DNA of 64,000 nt from Streptomyces sp. NL15-2K (GCF_030551255.1 NZ_CP130630.1:10725001-10789000); one strand, 5' to 3'; shown: positions 24,864 through 35,349, numbered from the stretch's first letter. Program-made: numbers and translations. Notes: generated by a model not told the origin, from the sequence alone.

Positions 24864-26819
24864 ATGCCGACACGCATGCGCTTAACGACCTGGAGACCGC
24901 TCGCCACCGCGGCCGTCGCCGCCCTCATGGCCGCCCTCGTCACCCCGACCGTGGCCCACGGCACTCCGCAGGAGAGCCGGCCCGTCCACTCGTACGAGAA
25001 CGCCGTCCGTGAGGCCGTCTGGGTGGACACCCGACTCGACGGCGACGGCGACGGAAACACCGACCGCGTCGCCGTCGACATCGTCCGGCCCCGCGAACCC
25101 GCCCAACAGGGCCGCAAGGTACCCGTGATCATGGACGCCAGCCCGTACTACTCCTGCTGCGGGCGCGGCAACGAGAGCCAGAAGAAGACGTACGACGCCG
25201 ACGGCGATGTCGTCCAGATGCCGCTGTTCTACGACAACTACTTCGTGCCCCGCGGCTACGCCTTCGTCGGCGTCGACCTCGCCGGCACCAACCGTTCCGA
25301 CGGCTGCGTGGACGTCGGCGGCCGCTCCGACATCCAGTCCGCCAAGGCCGTCGTCGACTGGTTGAACGGGCGTGGCAAGGCCTACACCACCCGCACCGGC
25401 ACCACACGCGCGAAAGCCGGCTGGACCAACGGCAAGACCGGCATGATCGGCAAGAGCTGGGACGGCACGATCGCCAACGGCGTCGCCGCCACCGGAGTCG
25501 AGGGTCTGGAGACCATCGTCCCGATCAGCGCCATCTCCACCTGGTACGACTACTACTTCTCCAAGGGCGCCCCGCTCTACGGCACCGGCCCCGACTGGCT
25601 GTCCAACCGCGTCAACAGCCCCGACGCCCGGGCCAAGTGCGCCGCCGTCCAGCAAAAACTCGTCGACGGAGCCCCGCGCACGGGTGACCGGACCCCGCTG
25701 TGGGCCGAGCGCGACTACAACAAGGCGGCCTCGAAGGTGAAGGCGAGCGTCTTCCTGATCCACGGCATGCAGGACCTCAACGTCCGTATGCAGCACGTCG
25801 GCCCGTGGTGGGACGCCCTCGCGAAGAACGGCGTCGAGCGCAAGATCTGGCTGTCCCAGACCGGCCACGTCGACCCCTTCGACTTCCGCCGCGCGCAGTG
25901 GGTCGACACCCTGCACCGCTGGTTCGACCACGAACTCCTCGGCTACGACAACGGCATCGACCGCGAGCCGATGGCCGACATCGAGCGCCACCCCGACCAG
26001 TGGGTCACCTCCACGGTCTGGCCGCCGCGCGGCACCGACACCACGACCCTGCGCCCCGCCGAGGGCGCTCAGGAGGGCGTCGGCACGCTCGGCCTGCACA
26101 AGGGCACCGGCACCGAGACCTTCACCGACAACCCGGAGCTGAGCGAGACCGACTGGGCCGCGCACATCGACACGCCGACCCCCGAGAAGGCGGGCTTCGC
26201 CAGCGTGCCGCTCACCCGTGACCTGCGCCTGTCCGGCTCCTCCAAGGTCACCGTGACCGCGACCCCCTCCACCTCGACGGCCCACCTGTCCGCCGTCCTT
26301 GTCGACCTCGGTCCCGACACCATCCGTGACTACGCCGACGCCTACGAGGGCATCACCACCCTCACCGACCGCACCTGCTGGGGCGTCAGCACCACCGGCG
26401 ACAGCGCCTGCTTCAAGGAGACGCAGGCGAAGAACGCCGACGTCGACCACACGATCGTCAGCCGCGGCTGGGCCGACCTCGGCAACCACGCCTCCGACCT
26501 GACGGGCGCCCCGCTCACCCCGGGCAAGCCGTACACCATCACCCTCGACCTGGGCGCCACCGACCACGTGGTCCCGGCCGGACACCGCCTCGCGCTGATC
26601 GTCGCGGGCACGGACAAGGACCTCATCGACCCGCCGTCGACCAAGCCGACGCTGAAACTCGACCTGTCCCGTACGTCGGCACGCGTCCCGTTCGTCGGCG
26701 GTACGGCCGCCTTCGCGCGCGCGATCGCCGGGTCCGCGGCCGCCGCGCCCGAGGCCACCCCCCTCGACGGAGTCCAGGCACCGCGCACCGTGCAGCGCGT
26801 GCCGGAAGGAGGCCGATGA
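24864..26819 (+). CDS. Secreted Xaa-Pro dipeptidyl-peptidase (S15 family)
   Basis: 651-residue exported serine peptidase removing Xaa-Pro dipeptides from N-termini. A signal peptide (about residues 1-32, ending near TVAHG) is followed by the PepX alpha/beta-hydrolase core. The nucleophile sits in [12 protein letters not shown] (GxSxxG, about 192-203), the catalytic His in [18 protein letters not shown], and a Pfam PepX_C jelly-roll domain makes up the last 200 residues. The ATG at 24864 is chosen by the signal peptide. Its stop overlaps the M14 carboxypeptidase start (ATGA), so the two are coupled. With the divergent M1 peptidase this forms a peptide-scavenging cluster. Confidence 0.92.
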   Translation: MPTRMRLTTWRPLATAAVAALMAALVTPTVAHGTPQESRPVHSYENAVREAVWVDTRLDGDGDGNTDRVAVDIVRPREPAQQGRKVPVIMDASPYYSCCGRGNESQKKTYDADGDVVQMPLFYDNYFVPRGYAFVGVDLAGTNRSDGCVDVGGRSDIQSAKAVVDWLNGRGKAYTTRTGTTRAKAGWTNGKTGMIGKSWDGTIANGVAATGVEGLETIVPISAISTWYDYYFSKGAPLYGTGPDWLSNRVNSPDARAKCAAVQQKLVDGAPRTGDRTPLWAERDYNKAASKVKASVFLIHGMQDLNVRMQHVGPWWDALAKNGVERKIWLSQTGHVDPFDFRRAQWVDTLHRWFDHELLGYDNGIDREPMADIERHPDQWVTSTVWPPRGTDTTTLRPAEGAQEGVGTLGLHKGTGTETFTDNPELSETDWAAHIDTPTPEKAGFASVPLTRDLRLSGSSKVTVTATPSTSTAHLSAVLVDLGPDTIRDYADAYEGITTLTDRTCWGVSTTGDSACFKETQAKNADVDHTIVSRGWADLGNHASDLTGAPLTPGKPYTITLDLGATDHVVPAGHRLALIVAGTDKDLIDPPSTKPTLKLDLSRTSARVPFVGGTAAFARAIAGSAAAAPEATPLDGVQAPRTVQRVPEGGR

Positions 26820-28060
26820 TCCGCGCCCTGACGCTCACCGCGGCGGCCCTCGCCGCCTCCCTCGTCGCGGCCCCGGCCCACGCGGCCGACACCCCGCCGC
26901 GCACCGGCTTCGAGGAGTCCGAGGGCGCCCGCTGGACCAGCCAGTCCGAGGAGCAGGACTTCCTCGCGGCCGTCGACCGGGCGAGCTCCCGGGTCTCCGT
27001 CGCCCGCATCGGTACGACGAAGCAGGACCGGCCCCTGCAACTCGTGAGGGTCGGCGCCCGGCACGCCCAGAGCAAGGTCCTGCTCGTGTGCAGCCAGCAC
27101 GGCGACGAGCCCTCCGGCCGCGAGGCCTGCCTGACCACCATCCGCGACCTGGCGTACGCCCAGGACAGGCAGACCCGCCGCTTCCTGGACCGCACCACCG
27201 TGCTCGTCGTCCCCACCGCCAATCCCGACGGCCGCGCCGCCGACACCCGAGGCAACAGCGACGGCGTCGACATCAACCGCGACCACATCGCCCTGCGGAC
27301 CGCCGAGGGACGCACACTGGCGGCGGTCATCCGCGACCAACGCCCGGACGTGATCTACGACTTGCACGAGTACGGCGCCACACCGCCGTACTACGACAAG
27401 GATCTGTTCGACCTGTGGCCGCGCAACCTCAACACGGACGCGGCCGTCCACGACGAGGCGGAGACCCTGTCCCAGGCGTACGTACGCCCCGCCGCGCAGG
27501 GCGCCGGGTACTCCACCGGCACGTACGGGATCTGGACCGATCCCGACACCGGCGAACCGATCCGCCAGGTCGCCGGGGACGGCCAGGAGCGGATCCTGCG
27601 GAACACGTCCGGCATCAAGCACGCGGTCGGTCTGCTCATCGAGAGCCGGGTGGAGCCCCTGACGGACGTCGGCGAAGCGGTCAACAACCGGCGCCGGGTG
27701 AACTCCCAGCTCGCCGCGCTGAAGGGCTTGTCCGGGTTCACGGACGAACGCCGAGGGCGGATCGAGGCCGCGACGGGCAAGGCCCGGCTGGAGGGCTACG
27801 CCGGCACCGGCCCCGTCTACGTCGGCGGCGCCGACAACGACCCGCCCGAACCGGCCGAGGTGATCCAGGACCCGCCCTGCGGCTACCGGCTCACCCCGGA
27901 GCAGTACACGGAGGTGAAGGACGAACTCGCCCTGCACGGAGTGACGACCCGAGGCACCTACGTCCCGCTCCGCCAGTCCTTGCGCGCCCTCGTCCCGCTG
28001 CTCCTGGACGAGCGTGCGCCGTACCACCTGACGGCCGGTGAGCCGGTCACCGACTGCTGA
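26816..28060 (+). CDS. Secreted M14 family zinc carboxypeptidase
   Basis: 414-residue exported metallocarboxypeptidase-like protein. Signal peptide about residues 1-23 ([15 protein letters not shown]). Zinc ligands are His and Glu in [14 protein letters not shown] (HxxE, about 94-103) and His in [10 protein letters not shown] (about 185). The general-base Glu is probably in LLIESRVEP. The DGVDINRDH segment is typical of the family. The C-terminal ~90 residues (from about 325) form an added domain without a motif I recognise. The start overlaps the S15 peptidase stop by four bases. It ends 13 bases from the convergent D-amino-acid oxidase gene. Confidence 0.88.
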   Translation: MIRALTLTAAALAASLVAAPAHAADTPPRTGFEESEGARWTSQSEEQDFLAAVDRASSRVSVARIGTTKQDRPLQLVRVGARHAQSKVLLVCSQHGDEPSGREACLTTIRDLAYAQDRQTRRFLDRTTVLVVPTANPDGRAADTRGNSDGVDINRDHIALRTAEGRTLAAVIRDQRPDVIYDLHEYGATPPYYDKDLFDLWPRNLNTDAAVHDEAETLSQAYVRPAAQGAGYSTGTYGIWTDPDTGEPIRQVAGDGQERILRNTSGIKHAVGLLIESRVEPLTDVGEAVNNRRRVNSQLAALKGLSGFTDERRGRIEAATGKARLEGYAGTGPVYVGGADNDPPEPAEVIQDPPCGYRLTPEQYTEVKDELALHGVTTRGTYVPLRQSLRALVPLLLDERAPYHLTAGEPVTDC

Positions 28061-28073
28061 ACCCGCTCTTGTG

Positions 28074-29030
28074 TCACGGGGAGGCGGCGGCCAGTCCCGC
28101 CGCCTCCTCCGCGCAGCCCCACGCCACGGTCACACCCGCGCCGCCGTGACCGTAGTGATGCACCAGCACCCGCCCGTCGGACAGCGGTTCACGCTCCAGC
28201 CGAACCGCGTCCCGGGTCGGCCTCAGCCCCACCCGGTGGCCCAGCACCCGCGCCCCCGCGATCTCGGGCCGCAGCGCCGCACACCGCCGTACGATCGCCT
28301 CCGCCACCGCCGGATCCGGCTCCAGCGACCATTCGTCCTCGTCCGCCGTGCCGCCCAGCAGGAGCCGGCCCGGCTGCGGGAAGAAGTACGCCATCTGCCC
28401 GTCGGGTGCCTTGGAGGTCACCCAGGTGCGGATGCCCGGGTTCTCCACGACGACCAGCTGCCCGCGCACGGGACGCACCGACGCGTCCGGCACCAGCTCG
28501 CGGGCGCCGAGGCCGGTGCAGTTGACCACGACCGGCGCCGAGACCTGCGCGAGGTCGGAGACCGTACGCTCCTCAATGGCCCCGCCCGCTGCGAGGAACC
28601 GTTCCCGCAACCAGGGCAGATGAGTCGACATGTCGATGAGCGGCAGCCGTGCCCACACCCCCGGGCCCGTGTACTCCTCGGCCGTAGTCGCCCGCAGCCC
28701 CGGCAGCCGTACGGTCGCCCAGGCATCGGCGCCGTCCAGGTCCGCCTCGCCCAGTACCCCTTCGACCATGCGTACGCCGGTCGCCTCGGGCCGCGTGGCC
28801 AGCTCCTCGTACACGTCGAGCGAGCGCAGCGCCCACGCACGGGCCCGCGCGACCGGTTCGATCCGATAGGGCCACCACAGCGCCCCGGCAACCGCCGAGG
28901 TGGTCCGCTCCACGGGATCGCGCGTCCACACCCGCACCCGTCGGCCCCGCTCGGCCAGTACGAGGGCTGTCGTCAGCCCGATGACGCCGCCGCCGACCAC
29001 GACGACCTCGTCCTCCGGTGCGATTTCCAT
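28074..29030 (-). CDS. FAD-dependent D-amino-acid oxidase
   Basis: 318-residue flavoprotein of the DAO family, oxidatively deaminating D-amino acids to 2-oxo acids, NH3 and H2O2. The N-terminal FAD motif VVVGGGVIGLTTALVLAERG (about 10-29), AGALWWPYRIEP, VVNCTGLGARELVPD (about 175) and the C-terminal LVHHYGHGGAGVTVAWGCA are diagnostic. The Tyr/Arg substrate residues of DAO have plausible counterparts in the YRIEP and RPTRD segments. ATG at 29028-29030. A single gene, divergent from the next ORF (66 bases). Its closeness to the permease and peptidases suggests amino-acid use, but they are not one operon. Confidence 0.92.
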   Translation of the reverse strand: MEIAPEDEVVVVGGGVIGLTTALVLAERGRRVRVWTRDPVERTTSAVAGALWWPYRIEPVARARAWALRSLDVYEELATRPEATGVRMVEGVLGEADLDGADAWATVRLPGLRATTAEEYTGPGVWARLPLIDMSTHLPWLRERFLAAGGAIEERTVSDLAQVSAPVVVNCTGLGARELVPDASVRPVRGQLVVVENPGIRTWVTSKAPDGQMAYFFPQPGRLLLGGTADEDEWSLEPDPAVAEAIVRRCAALRPEIAGARVLGHRVGLRPTRDAVRLEREPLSDGRVLVHHYGHGGAGVTVAWGCAEEAAGLAAASP

Positions 29031-29096
29031 GCGGGGACGTTAGCGGAATATGTCATGCCGTGCTCAGACCGGTCCCGCTCTGGGGATACTCACAGC

Positions 29097-30116
29097 ATGT
29101 CTGCCGAGTACGCGACCTTCGGCCTGGCACCGGCGATGCGTGCCGGTGGAGTCCTCGCCAACGGTGACTACCAGATCCATCGGGACTTCGTGGACTTCGT
29201 CGTCGACGGACGTCCGCTCCTCTTCCAGCTCTCCGACCTCGACGCCGTCTCCCCGCTCGCCTCCGACGTCCCACCCGCGATCTTCACCGCCCAGGTCCGC
29301 AGCCTGCTCCTGGAGACGGAGCCGCCACTGCCCGACGGCCGCTACGTCATCTACGGCTGCCCCGAGTGCGAGGACCTCGCGTGCGGCGCGGTCACCGCGG
29401 TGATCGAGCGCGACGGCGACGACTTCCTCTGGCGGGACTTCGCCTGGCAGACGGACGAACACGCCGACCTGGAGCTCAACGGCTACCACGGCATCGGGCC
29501 CTTCCGCTTCCACGGCACCGAGTACCGGGAAGCACTGGACTCTCTCTTGAACGGCTCCGTCGGCACGCGCCGACGCGTCCTGCTCATCGGCGCCCGCGCG
29601 GCCCTCCTGGCCAAACTCGCCGCCGCGCTGCGCATCATCGGCATCGGTGCCGACATCACCCGCGACGCGCACGACGTCCCCGCCGACGAACTGCGCGGCT
29701 ACGGCGCCGTCGCCTTCGGCCGCGCGGTCACCGAGGGGGAACGTGCCGCCGTACGCCGCTCCTTCGAACGCGCCGGTGTCGACGTGGCCTACGTCGACGG
29801 CCTCGCCCCGATCGTCCCGCTCCTCGTCGCCCAGATCGAACACGCCCTGGACCGCAGCCCGGTCGAACGGCGCCGCCTCACGCGCCTGGTCGCCGCCGAC
29901 GGCGAGGCGGACGTCGAGGTCACCTCCCCGTGCCGGGTCAGCCTCACCGCGTACCGCCTCGACCGGCTCTACCGGGCCCACATCCACGAGGTCTTCGACG
30001 GCATCCTGGAACCGGGCCGCCACCGCATCGCCCTGGACGCCAAGGCGGTCAAGGGGGAGTCCTTCGTGGTGGCGCGGACCTCGGGAAGCGTGCTGGTGGA
30101 GGCGATGGCGCACTGA
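29097..30116 (+). CDS. Conserved protein of unknown function
   Basis: 339 residues, cytoplasmic, no signal peptide or membrane segment. The N-terminal ~150 residues contain YGCPECEDLACGAVTAVIER (about 84-103), with three Cys that could bind metal, and FRFHGTEYREALDSLL. The middle part (about 160-260) looks Rossmann-like: RRVLLIGARAALLAKLAAAL, IGADITRDAHDVPADEL, YGAVAFGRAV and VDVAYVDGLAPIVPLL, alternating strands and helices. The C-terminal ~80 residues are beta-rich (EVTSPCRVSLTAYRL). Some homologues are called oxidoreductase, but I see no proper GxGxxG cofactor loop. I do not recognise the family. The ATG at 29097 is the first good start. It precedes an ABC-F gene by 48 bases. Confidence 0.75.
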   Translation: MSAEYATFGLAPAMRAGGVLANGDYQIHRDFVDFVVDGRPLLFQLSDLDAVSPLASDVPPAIFTAQVRSLLLETEPPLPDGRYVIYGCPECEDLACGAVTAVIERDGDDFLWRDFAWQTDEHADLELNGYHGIGPFRFHGTEYREALDSLLNGSVGTRRRVLLIGARAALLAKLAAALRIIGIGADITRDAHDVPADELRGYGAVAFGRAVTEGERAAVRRSFERAGVDVAYVDGLAPIVPLLVAQIEHALDRSPVERRRLTRLVAADGEADVEVTSPCRVSLTAYRLDRLYRAHIHEVFDGILEPGRHRIALDAKAVKGESFVVARTSGSVLVEAMAH

Positions 30117-30164
30117 AAACCGGGACGCGGACGATCAGGGCCGGCCGTTAGGATCGGCGGTCTG

Positions 30165-31805
30165 ATGACTGCCACCCTCGTCGCCAAGAACCTCGCCGCC
30201 GGCCACGGCGACCGCTCGCTGTTCACCGGGCTCGACCTCGTCGTCGCGCCCGGGGACGTCATCGGGCTGGTCGGAGCCAACGGCGCGGGCAAGTCCACAC
30301 TGCTCAGGATGCTCGCCGGGCTGACCACGCCCGAGGAGGGAGAGCTGCGGCTCTCCCCGCCGACGGCGGCCGTCGGCCATCTCCCGCAGGAGCCCGAGCG
30401 GCGGCCCGGCGAGACCGTGCGGGACTTCCTCGCCCGCCGCACCGGTGTCGCCGAGGCCCAGCGGGTGATGGACGAGGCGACCCAGGCCCTGGTCGACGGG
30501 GCGCCGGGCGCGGACGACGCCTACGCGACGAGCCTGGAGCGATGGCTCGGGCTCGGCGGCGCCGACCTCGACGAGCGGGCCGAGGAGGTCGCCGACTCGC
30601 TCGGTCTGGCCGTGGACCTGGACCAGCCGATGACCTCCCTGTCGGGCGGCCAGGCGGCGAGAGCCGGACTCGCCTCACTCCTCCTCTCCCGCTACGACGT
30701 CTTCCTGCTGGACGAGCCGACGAACGACCTCGACCTGGACGGCCTGGAGCGCCTCGAACGCTTCGTGAGCGGCCTGCGCGCCGGCACGGTGGTGGTCAGC
30801 CACGACCGCGAGTTCCTCACCCGCACCGTCACCAAGGTCCTCGAACTCGACCTCGCCCAGCAGCAGATCACCCTCTACGGCGGCGGCTACGAGGCCTACC
30901 TGGAGGAACGGGAGGTCGCCCGCCGGCATGCCCGCGGCGACTACGAGGAGTACGCCGACAAGAGGGCGGCCCTCCAGGAACGGGCGCAGATGCAGCGTTC
31001 CTGGATGGACAAGGGCGTGAAGAACGCGCGCCGCAAGGCGAGCAACGACAACGACAAGATCGGCCGCAAGTTCCGCAGCGAGGCCAGCGAGAAGCAGGCC
31101 GCGAAGGCCCGCCAGACCCAGCGCATGATCGAACGTCTCGACGTGGTCGAGGAGCCGCGCAAGGAGTGGGAGCTGCGTATGGAGATCGCGTCGGCCCCGC
31201 GCTCGGGCGCGGTCGTCGCGACCCTGCGGGACGCGGAGGTCCGGCGCGGCGGCTTCGTGCTCGGCCCGGTGTCGTTGCAGATCGACTGGGCGGACCGGGT
31301 CGCGGTGACCGGAGCGAACGGCTCGGGCAAGTCGACCCTCCTCGGCGCCCTGCTGGGCCGCGTCCCCCTGGACGCGGGCGCCGCCGCCCTCGGCTCCGGC
31401 GTCCTGGTCGGCGAGGTCGACCAGGCCCGCAAGCTGTTCCACGGCTCGGAATCCCTGCTGGACGCCTTCTGCGCGGCCGTCCCGGACACCGAGCCGGCCG
31501 AGGTCCGCACCCTGCTGGCCAAGTTCGGCCTGAAGTCCGACCACGTGCTGCGCCCCGCGTCGTCCCTCTCCCCGGGCGAACGCACCAGGGCGGCCCTGGC
31601 GCTGCTGCAGGGCCGGGGCGTCAACCTGCTGGTCCTCGACGAACCGACCAACCACCTGGACCTGCCGGCGATCGAACAACTGGAGTCGGCCCTCGACGCC
31701 TACGAGGGCACCCTGCTCCTGGTCACCCACGACCGGCGCATGCTGGACGCGGTCCGGGTGACCCGCCGCCTGGAGGTGGCGGACGGCAAGGTGACCGAAC
31801 GATAG
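30165..31805 (+). CDS. ABC-F family ATP-binding protein
   Basis: 546-residue soluble tandem ABC ATPase. The first domain has GANGAGKST (about 38-46) and LSGGQAAR with LLDEPTNDLD. The second has GANGSGKST (about 383) and LSPGERTR in place of the normal LSGGE signature, then VLDEPTNHLD. A long charged inter-domain linker (about 245-345, with QMQRSWMDKGVKNARRKAS) is the P-site/exit-tunnel-reaching segment of ABC-F proteins. This resembles the streptomycete Uup/drug-resistance-like subgroup rather than EttA. It has no membrane partner, so it should act on ribosomes. The ATG at 30165 lies 48 bases after the previous stop, and the two may be co-transcribed. Confidence 0.9.
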   Translation: MTATLVAKNLAAGHGDRSLFTGLDLVVAPGDVIGLVGANGAGKSTLLRMLAGLTTPEEGELRLSPPTAAVGHLPQEPERRPGETVRDFLARRTGVAEAQRVMDEATQALVDGAPGADDAYATSLERWLGLGGADLDERAEEVADSLGLAVDLDQPMTSLSGGQAARAGLASLLLSRYDVFLLDEPTNDLDLDGLERLERFVSGLRAGTVVVSHDREFLTRTVTKVLELDLAQQQITLYGGGYEAYLEEREVARRHARGDYEEYADKRAALQERAQMQRSWMDKGVKNARRKASNDNDKIGRKFRSEASEKQAAKARQTQRMIERLDVVEEPRKEWELRMEIASAPRSGAVVATLRDAEVRRGGFVLGPVSLQIDWADRVAVTGANGSGKSTLLGALLGRVPLDAGAAALGSGVLVGEVDQARKLFHGSESLLDAFCAAVPDTEPAEVRTLLAKFGLKSDHVLRPASSLSPGERTRAALALLQGRGVNLLVLDEPTNHLDLPAIEQLESALDAYEGTLLLVTHDRRMLDAVRVTRRLEVADGKVTER

Positions 31806-31850
31806 GACACGTCCGGCGGATCAGCTCGCCGGACAGGCGCCGGACAGGCC

Positions 31851-32408
31851 CTAAGCGGCCGTCAGCCGAGCGGCCAGGCCCGGATAGTCGACGACGCATC
31901 CGTCCGCGTCGACCACCAGGTCACTGCGGAAGTCGGCGGAGGCGAAGCGCACCAGCCCGGGCCCGAGGTGGGCGTAGGTCTGCCGGGACGGCTCCACCGT
32001 CAGCTCGGGCACGGCCACCCACGCCATGAGGAACTCCCGTTCCCCGGGCGCCCGATGGAGGCCGTGCCGGAGCACGGGCATGGTGTTGGTGAGGGGGCAC
32101 AGGCCGAGGTCGCAGTCGAGGGCGCCGTCGACCTGGGGGACCCGCTCGCCGTTCGTCGTCCAGCGGCCCTCGCCGTCGTGACGCAGGTCCAGCATGCGGG
32201 TGCCGTGCGCGGTGGCGGCCTCCACCAGCAGCCGGCGCGTCACGAAGCCGTCGGTCGTGTCGAGTGCGTACGAGATCCAGTACGGCTCCGGCGTCGTCCC
32301 GACCGCACGGCCGCGCGCCCTCAGGGCGTCGCCGTCGAACTCGATCCACGCGGTCTCGAGCCCCTTGCTCTCCGACACTTCCCAGGTGATCACACGCGAG
32401 GTCGACAT
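31851..32408 (-). CDS. Putative glycolipid-binding domain protein
   Basis: 185-residue protein matching the putative glycolipid-binding family (DUF1089/PF06475). Features are ITWEVSESKGLETAWIEF at the start, WISYALDTTDGFVTRRLLVE, LDLRHDGEGRWTTNGE and DCDLGLCPLTNTMPVLR in the middle, and a C-terminal LVVDADGCVVDYPGLAARL. A related protein (Pseudomonas PA1994) has a LolA/LppX-like fold that suggests carriage of a hydrophobic ligand. There is no signal peptide, so it would be cytoplasmic. ATG at 32406-32408. It is convergent with the ABC-F gene (45 bases apart) and co-directional with tex, which lies 67 bases upstream. Confidence 0.82.
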   Translation of the reverse strand: MSTSRVITWEVSESKGLETAWIEFDGDALRARGRAVGTTPEPYWISYALDTTDGFVTRRLLVEAATAHGTRMLDLRHDGEGRWTTNGERVPQVDGALDCDLGLCPLTNTMPVLRHGLHRAPGEREFLMAWVAVPELTVEPSRQTYAHLGPGLVRFASADFRSDLVVDADGCVVDYPGLAARLTAA

Positions 32409-32475
32409 GACGTCACCTTACGGGCGAAGCGGCCCGGGCTCTCCGTGCCGTACCGGAGGATCCGGGCCGGGTGTC

Positions 32476-34845
32476 TCAGCCCCTGCCCTTCTTCTGGTCG
32501 AGCAGACCCGCCCGGCGCAGGGCGTCCGCCATCGCGCTGTTGGCGGGCGGCGGAGCCTGGCGCGAGGCGCCGCCACCGCCGCGGTTCTGGCGCTGCTGCG
32601 GCGGACGGCCGCCCCGCTGCCGGCGCTCGCCGCCCCCCGAGCCCTGCTGCCGCTCCTGTGGCGCGGCCTCGTCGTCCAGCCGCAGGGTCAACGAGATCCG
32701 CTTGCGCGGAATGTCGACGTCCAGCACCTTCACCTTGACGATGTCGCCGGGCTTCACCACGTCCCGCGGATCCTTGACGAACGTCTTCGACATCGCGGAG
32801 ACGTGCACCAGGCCGTCCTGGTGGACACCCACATCCACGAACGCCCCGAAGGCCGCCACGTTCGTGACCACGCCCTCCAGGATCATCCCGGACGACAGGT
32901 CGGAGATCTTCTCCACGCCCTCCTTGAAGGTGGCCGTCTTGAACGCGGGCCGCGGGTCGCGCCCGGGCTTCTCCAGCTCCTTGAGGATGTCGCTCACCGT
33001 CGGCAGACCGAACGTCTCGTCCACGAAGTCCTGCGGCTTCAGCGAGCGCAGCACACCGGTGTTGCCGACGAGCGAGGCGACCTCCTGCCCGGACGTCTTC
33101 ACCATCCGCCGCACGACCGGATACGCCTCCGGGTGCACGCTGGACGAGTCGAGCGGGTCGTCGCCCCCGCGGATGCGCAGGAAGCCCGCGCACTGCTCGT
33201 ACGCCTTCGGGCCGAGCCGCGCCACACCCTTCAGCTGTGTGCGCGACTTGAACGGGCCGTTGGCGTCCCGGTGCGCCACGATGTTCTCGGCGAGCCCGGA
33301 GGTGATGCCCGAGACCCGGGACAGCAGCGGAGCCGACGCCGTGTTGACGTCGACCCCCACGCCGTTCACACAGTCCTCCACCACCGCGTCCAGCGAGCGC
33401 GACAGCTTCACCTCGGACAGGTCGTGCTGGTACTGGCCGACCCCGATCGACTTCGGGTCGATCTTCACCAGCTCGGCCAGCGGGTCCTGGAGCCGACGGG
33501 CGATCGACACCGCGCCGCGCAGCGACACGTCCATGTCGGGCAGCTCCTGCGAGGCGAACGCGGAGGCCGAGTACACCGAGGCGCCCGCCTCGGACACCAT
33601 CACCTTGGTGAGCTTCAGCTCCGGGTGCTTGGTGATCAGTTCACCGGCGAGCTTGTCGGTCTCCCGGGACGCCGTGCCGTTGCCGATCGCGATCAGCTCG
33701 ACCGCGTGCTCCTTCGCCAGCCGCGCCAGCTTGGCGATCGCCTCGTCCCACTTGTTGGCCGGGACGTGCGGATAGATCACGTCCGTGGCGACGACCTTGC
33801 CGGTCGCGTCGACGACGGCGACCTTCACGCCCGTACGGAACCCGGGATCCAGGCCCAGCGTCGCGCGCGTGCCGGCCGGGGCCGCGAGGAGCAGGTCCCG
33901 CAGATTCGCCGCGAAGACGTTGACCGCCTCGTCCTCGGCCGCCGTACGCAGCCTGAGCCTGAGGTCGATGCCGAGGTGCACCAGGAGGCGGGTGCGCCAG
34001 GCCCAGCGGACCGTGTCCTGCAGCCACTTGTCGGCCGGACGGCCCCGGTCGGTGATCCCGAAGCGGTGCGCCACCATCCCCTCGTACGACGAGGGACCGT
34101 CCGTCGGCTCCTCCGGCTCCAGGACGAGGTCGAGGACCTCCTCCTTCTCACCCCGCAGCATGGCGAGGATGCGGTGCGAGGGCAGCTCGGTGAACGGCTC
34201 GGCGAAGTCGAAGTAGTCGGCGAACTTCGCGCCCGCCTCCTCCTTGCCCTCCCGGACCTTCGCCGCCAGCCGCCCGCGCACCCACATGCGCTCGCGCAGC
34301 TCGCCGATCAGGTCGGCGTCCTCCGAGAACCGCTCGGTGAGGATCGCCCGGGCGCCGTCGAGCGCGGCCTGCGGATCGGCCACGCCCTTGTCGGCGTCCA
34401 CGAACGCGGCGGCCGCGGCGAGCGGTTCGACGGTCGGATCGCCGAGCAGCCCGTCGGCCAGCGGCTCCAGGCCCGCCTCGCGCGCGATCTGCGCCTTGGT
34501 GCGCCGCTTGGGCTTGTACGGCAGGTAGATGTCCTCCAGGCGCGCCTTGGTCTCCGCCGCCCGGATCCGCGCCTCCAGGTCCTCAGTGAGCTTGCCCTGC
34601 TCACGCACCGAGTCGAGGATCGCCGTCCGCCGCTCCTCCAGCTCCCGCAGATACCGCAGCCGCTCCTCGATCGTGCGCAACTGCGCGTCGTCGAGCATCT
34701 CGGTCGCTTCCTTGCGGTAGCGGGCGATGAAGGGAACCGTAGAACCGCCGTCGAGCAGCTCCACGGCAGCCTTGACCTGCCGCTCCCGTACGCCGAGTTC
34801 CTCGGCGATCCTGCCTTCGATGGACCCTACGAGGGGTGTCGTCAC
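32476..34845 (-). CDS. tex: Tex family RNA-binding transcription accessory protein
   Basis: 789 residues. Tex binds RNA and interacts with transcription. Domains in order: an N-terminal Tex helical region ([25 protein letters not shown], split here only by position), the YqgF RNase-H-like core near 330-460 ([18 protein letters not shown]), helix-hairpin-helix repeats (about 500-570, including [10 protein letters not shown] and [14 protein letters not shown]), and an S1 domain (about 650-720, [19 protein letters not shown]). The tail is a low-complexity Gly/Gln/Arg-rich stretch ending KKGRG. The GTG at 34843-34845 gives the standard N-terminus; the frame could be 20 codons longer. It stands alone, with the LPFR small gene about 100 bases upstream on the same strand. 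Confidence 0.95.
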   Translation of the reverse strand: MTTPLVGSIEGRIAEELGVRERQVKAAVELLDGGSTVPFIARYRKEATEMLDDAQLRTIEERLRYLRELEERRTAILDSVREQGKLTEDLEARIRAAETKARLEDIYLPYKPKRRTKAQIAREAGLEPLADGLLGDPTVEPLAAAAAFVDADKGVADPQAALDGARAILTERFSEDADLIGELRERMWVRGRLAAKVREGKEEAGAKFADYFDFAEPFTELPSHRILAMLRGEKEEVLDLVLEPEEPTDGPSSYEGMVAHRFGITDRGRPADKWLQDTVRWAWRTRLLVHLGIDLRLRLRTAAEDEAVNVFAANLRDLLLAAPAGTRATLGLDPGFRTGVKVAVVDATGKVVATDVIYPHVPANKWDEAIAKLARLAKEHAVELIAIGNGTASRETDKLAGELITKHPELKLTKVMVSEAGASVYSASAFASQELPDMDVSLRGAVSIARRLQDPLAELVKIDPKSIGVGQYQHDLSEVKLSRSLDAVVEDCVNGVGVDVNTASAPLLSRVSGITSGLAENIVAHRDANGPFKSRTQLKGVARLGPKAYEQCAGFLRIRGGDDPLDSSSVHPEAYPVVRRMVKTSGQEVASLVGNTGVLRSLKPQDFVDETFGLPTVSDILKELEKPGRDPRPAFKTATFKEGVEKISDLSSGMILEGVVTNVAAFGAFVDVGVHQDGLVHVSAMSKTFVKDPRDVVKPGDIVKVKVLDVDIPRKRISLTLRLDDEAAPQERQQGSGGGERRQRGGRPPQQRQNRGGGGASRQAPPPANSAMADALRRAGLLDQKKGRG

Positions 34846-34947
34846 GATCCCGTACCGCCTTCTCCACTGAGGTTGCGCGGCAATTGTGGCAGGTGGCACC
34901 GACAACCGGGGATCAGGGCGGAAACCGGCGGGGCGGGGGCGGCCGAA

Positions 34948-35079
34948 TCAGACCCTGCGGCCGCGGGTCGAGCTCGAGGCGCCGCCGAGGAGCCGGGCCA
35001 GTGCCCGGAAGGGCAGCGTCACCACGGTGGCGATGGCGCCACCGATCTGGCGCAGCACGTCTGCGATTGCACGAAACAC
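34948..35079 (-). CDS. LPFR motif small protein
   Basis: 43-residue amphipathic or membrane-associated protein containing TLPFRALARLLGGAS, the signature of the streptomycete LPFR motif small proteins (name recalled from RefSeq). The GTG at 35077-35079 follows GGAAAGGGG at good spacing, and the frame is closed by TGA. A helix with aliphatic residues (about 5-25: ADVLRQIGGAIATVVTLPF) suggests membrane association. The function is unknown. The longer open frame upstream is not preceded by a ribosome binding site. It lies just upstream of tex on the same strand. Confidence 0.7.
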   Translation of the reverse strand: MFRAIADVLRQIGGAIATVVTLPFRALARLLGGASSSTRGRRV

Positions 35080-35242
35080 GAGTTTCCCCTTTCCTCTCCC
35101 GGCCGCTACGGCCGGGAGAAGCCGGGTACCTCGGCAACGGCCCGGCATGCGCCGCCGCATCCGAGCGGTCATCCGGCGGCGGACCAAGAGGCCGCCAGGA
35201 CCGCCGTTCGGCGTCGGCCGGCAGATCTGTCGGGCGGGGTTG

Positions 35243-35349
35243 CGCGGGGTCGGTCCGGGGGCTGGCGAGGGCGTGTCGTGCGGGGTCGGTCGGGGCTGGC
35301 GAGGGCGTGTCGTGCGGCGTCGGTCGGGGGGCCGGCGAGGTATGCCGTC
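35243..35349. repeat. Imperfect tandem repeat, about 34-36 bp x 3
   Basis: The gap 35080-35428 holds no convincing gene. In it, three imperfect copies of a 34-36-base G-rich unit (starting TGCGGGGTCGGTC, then GGGCTGGCGAGGGCGTG) run head to tail at about 35243-35279, 35280-35313 and 35314-35349. The third copy is the most diverged. Some short frames cross it, but their composition comes from the repeat. Confidence 0.7.
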
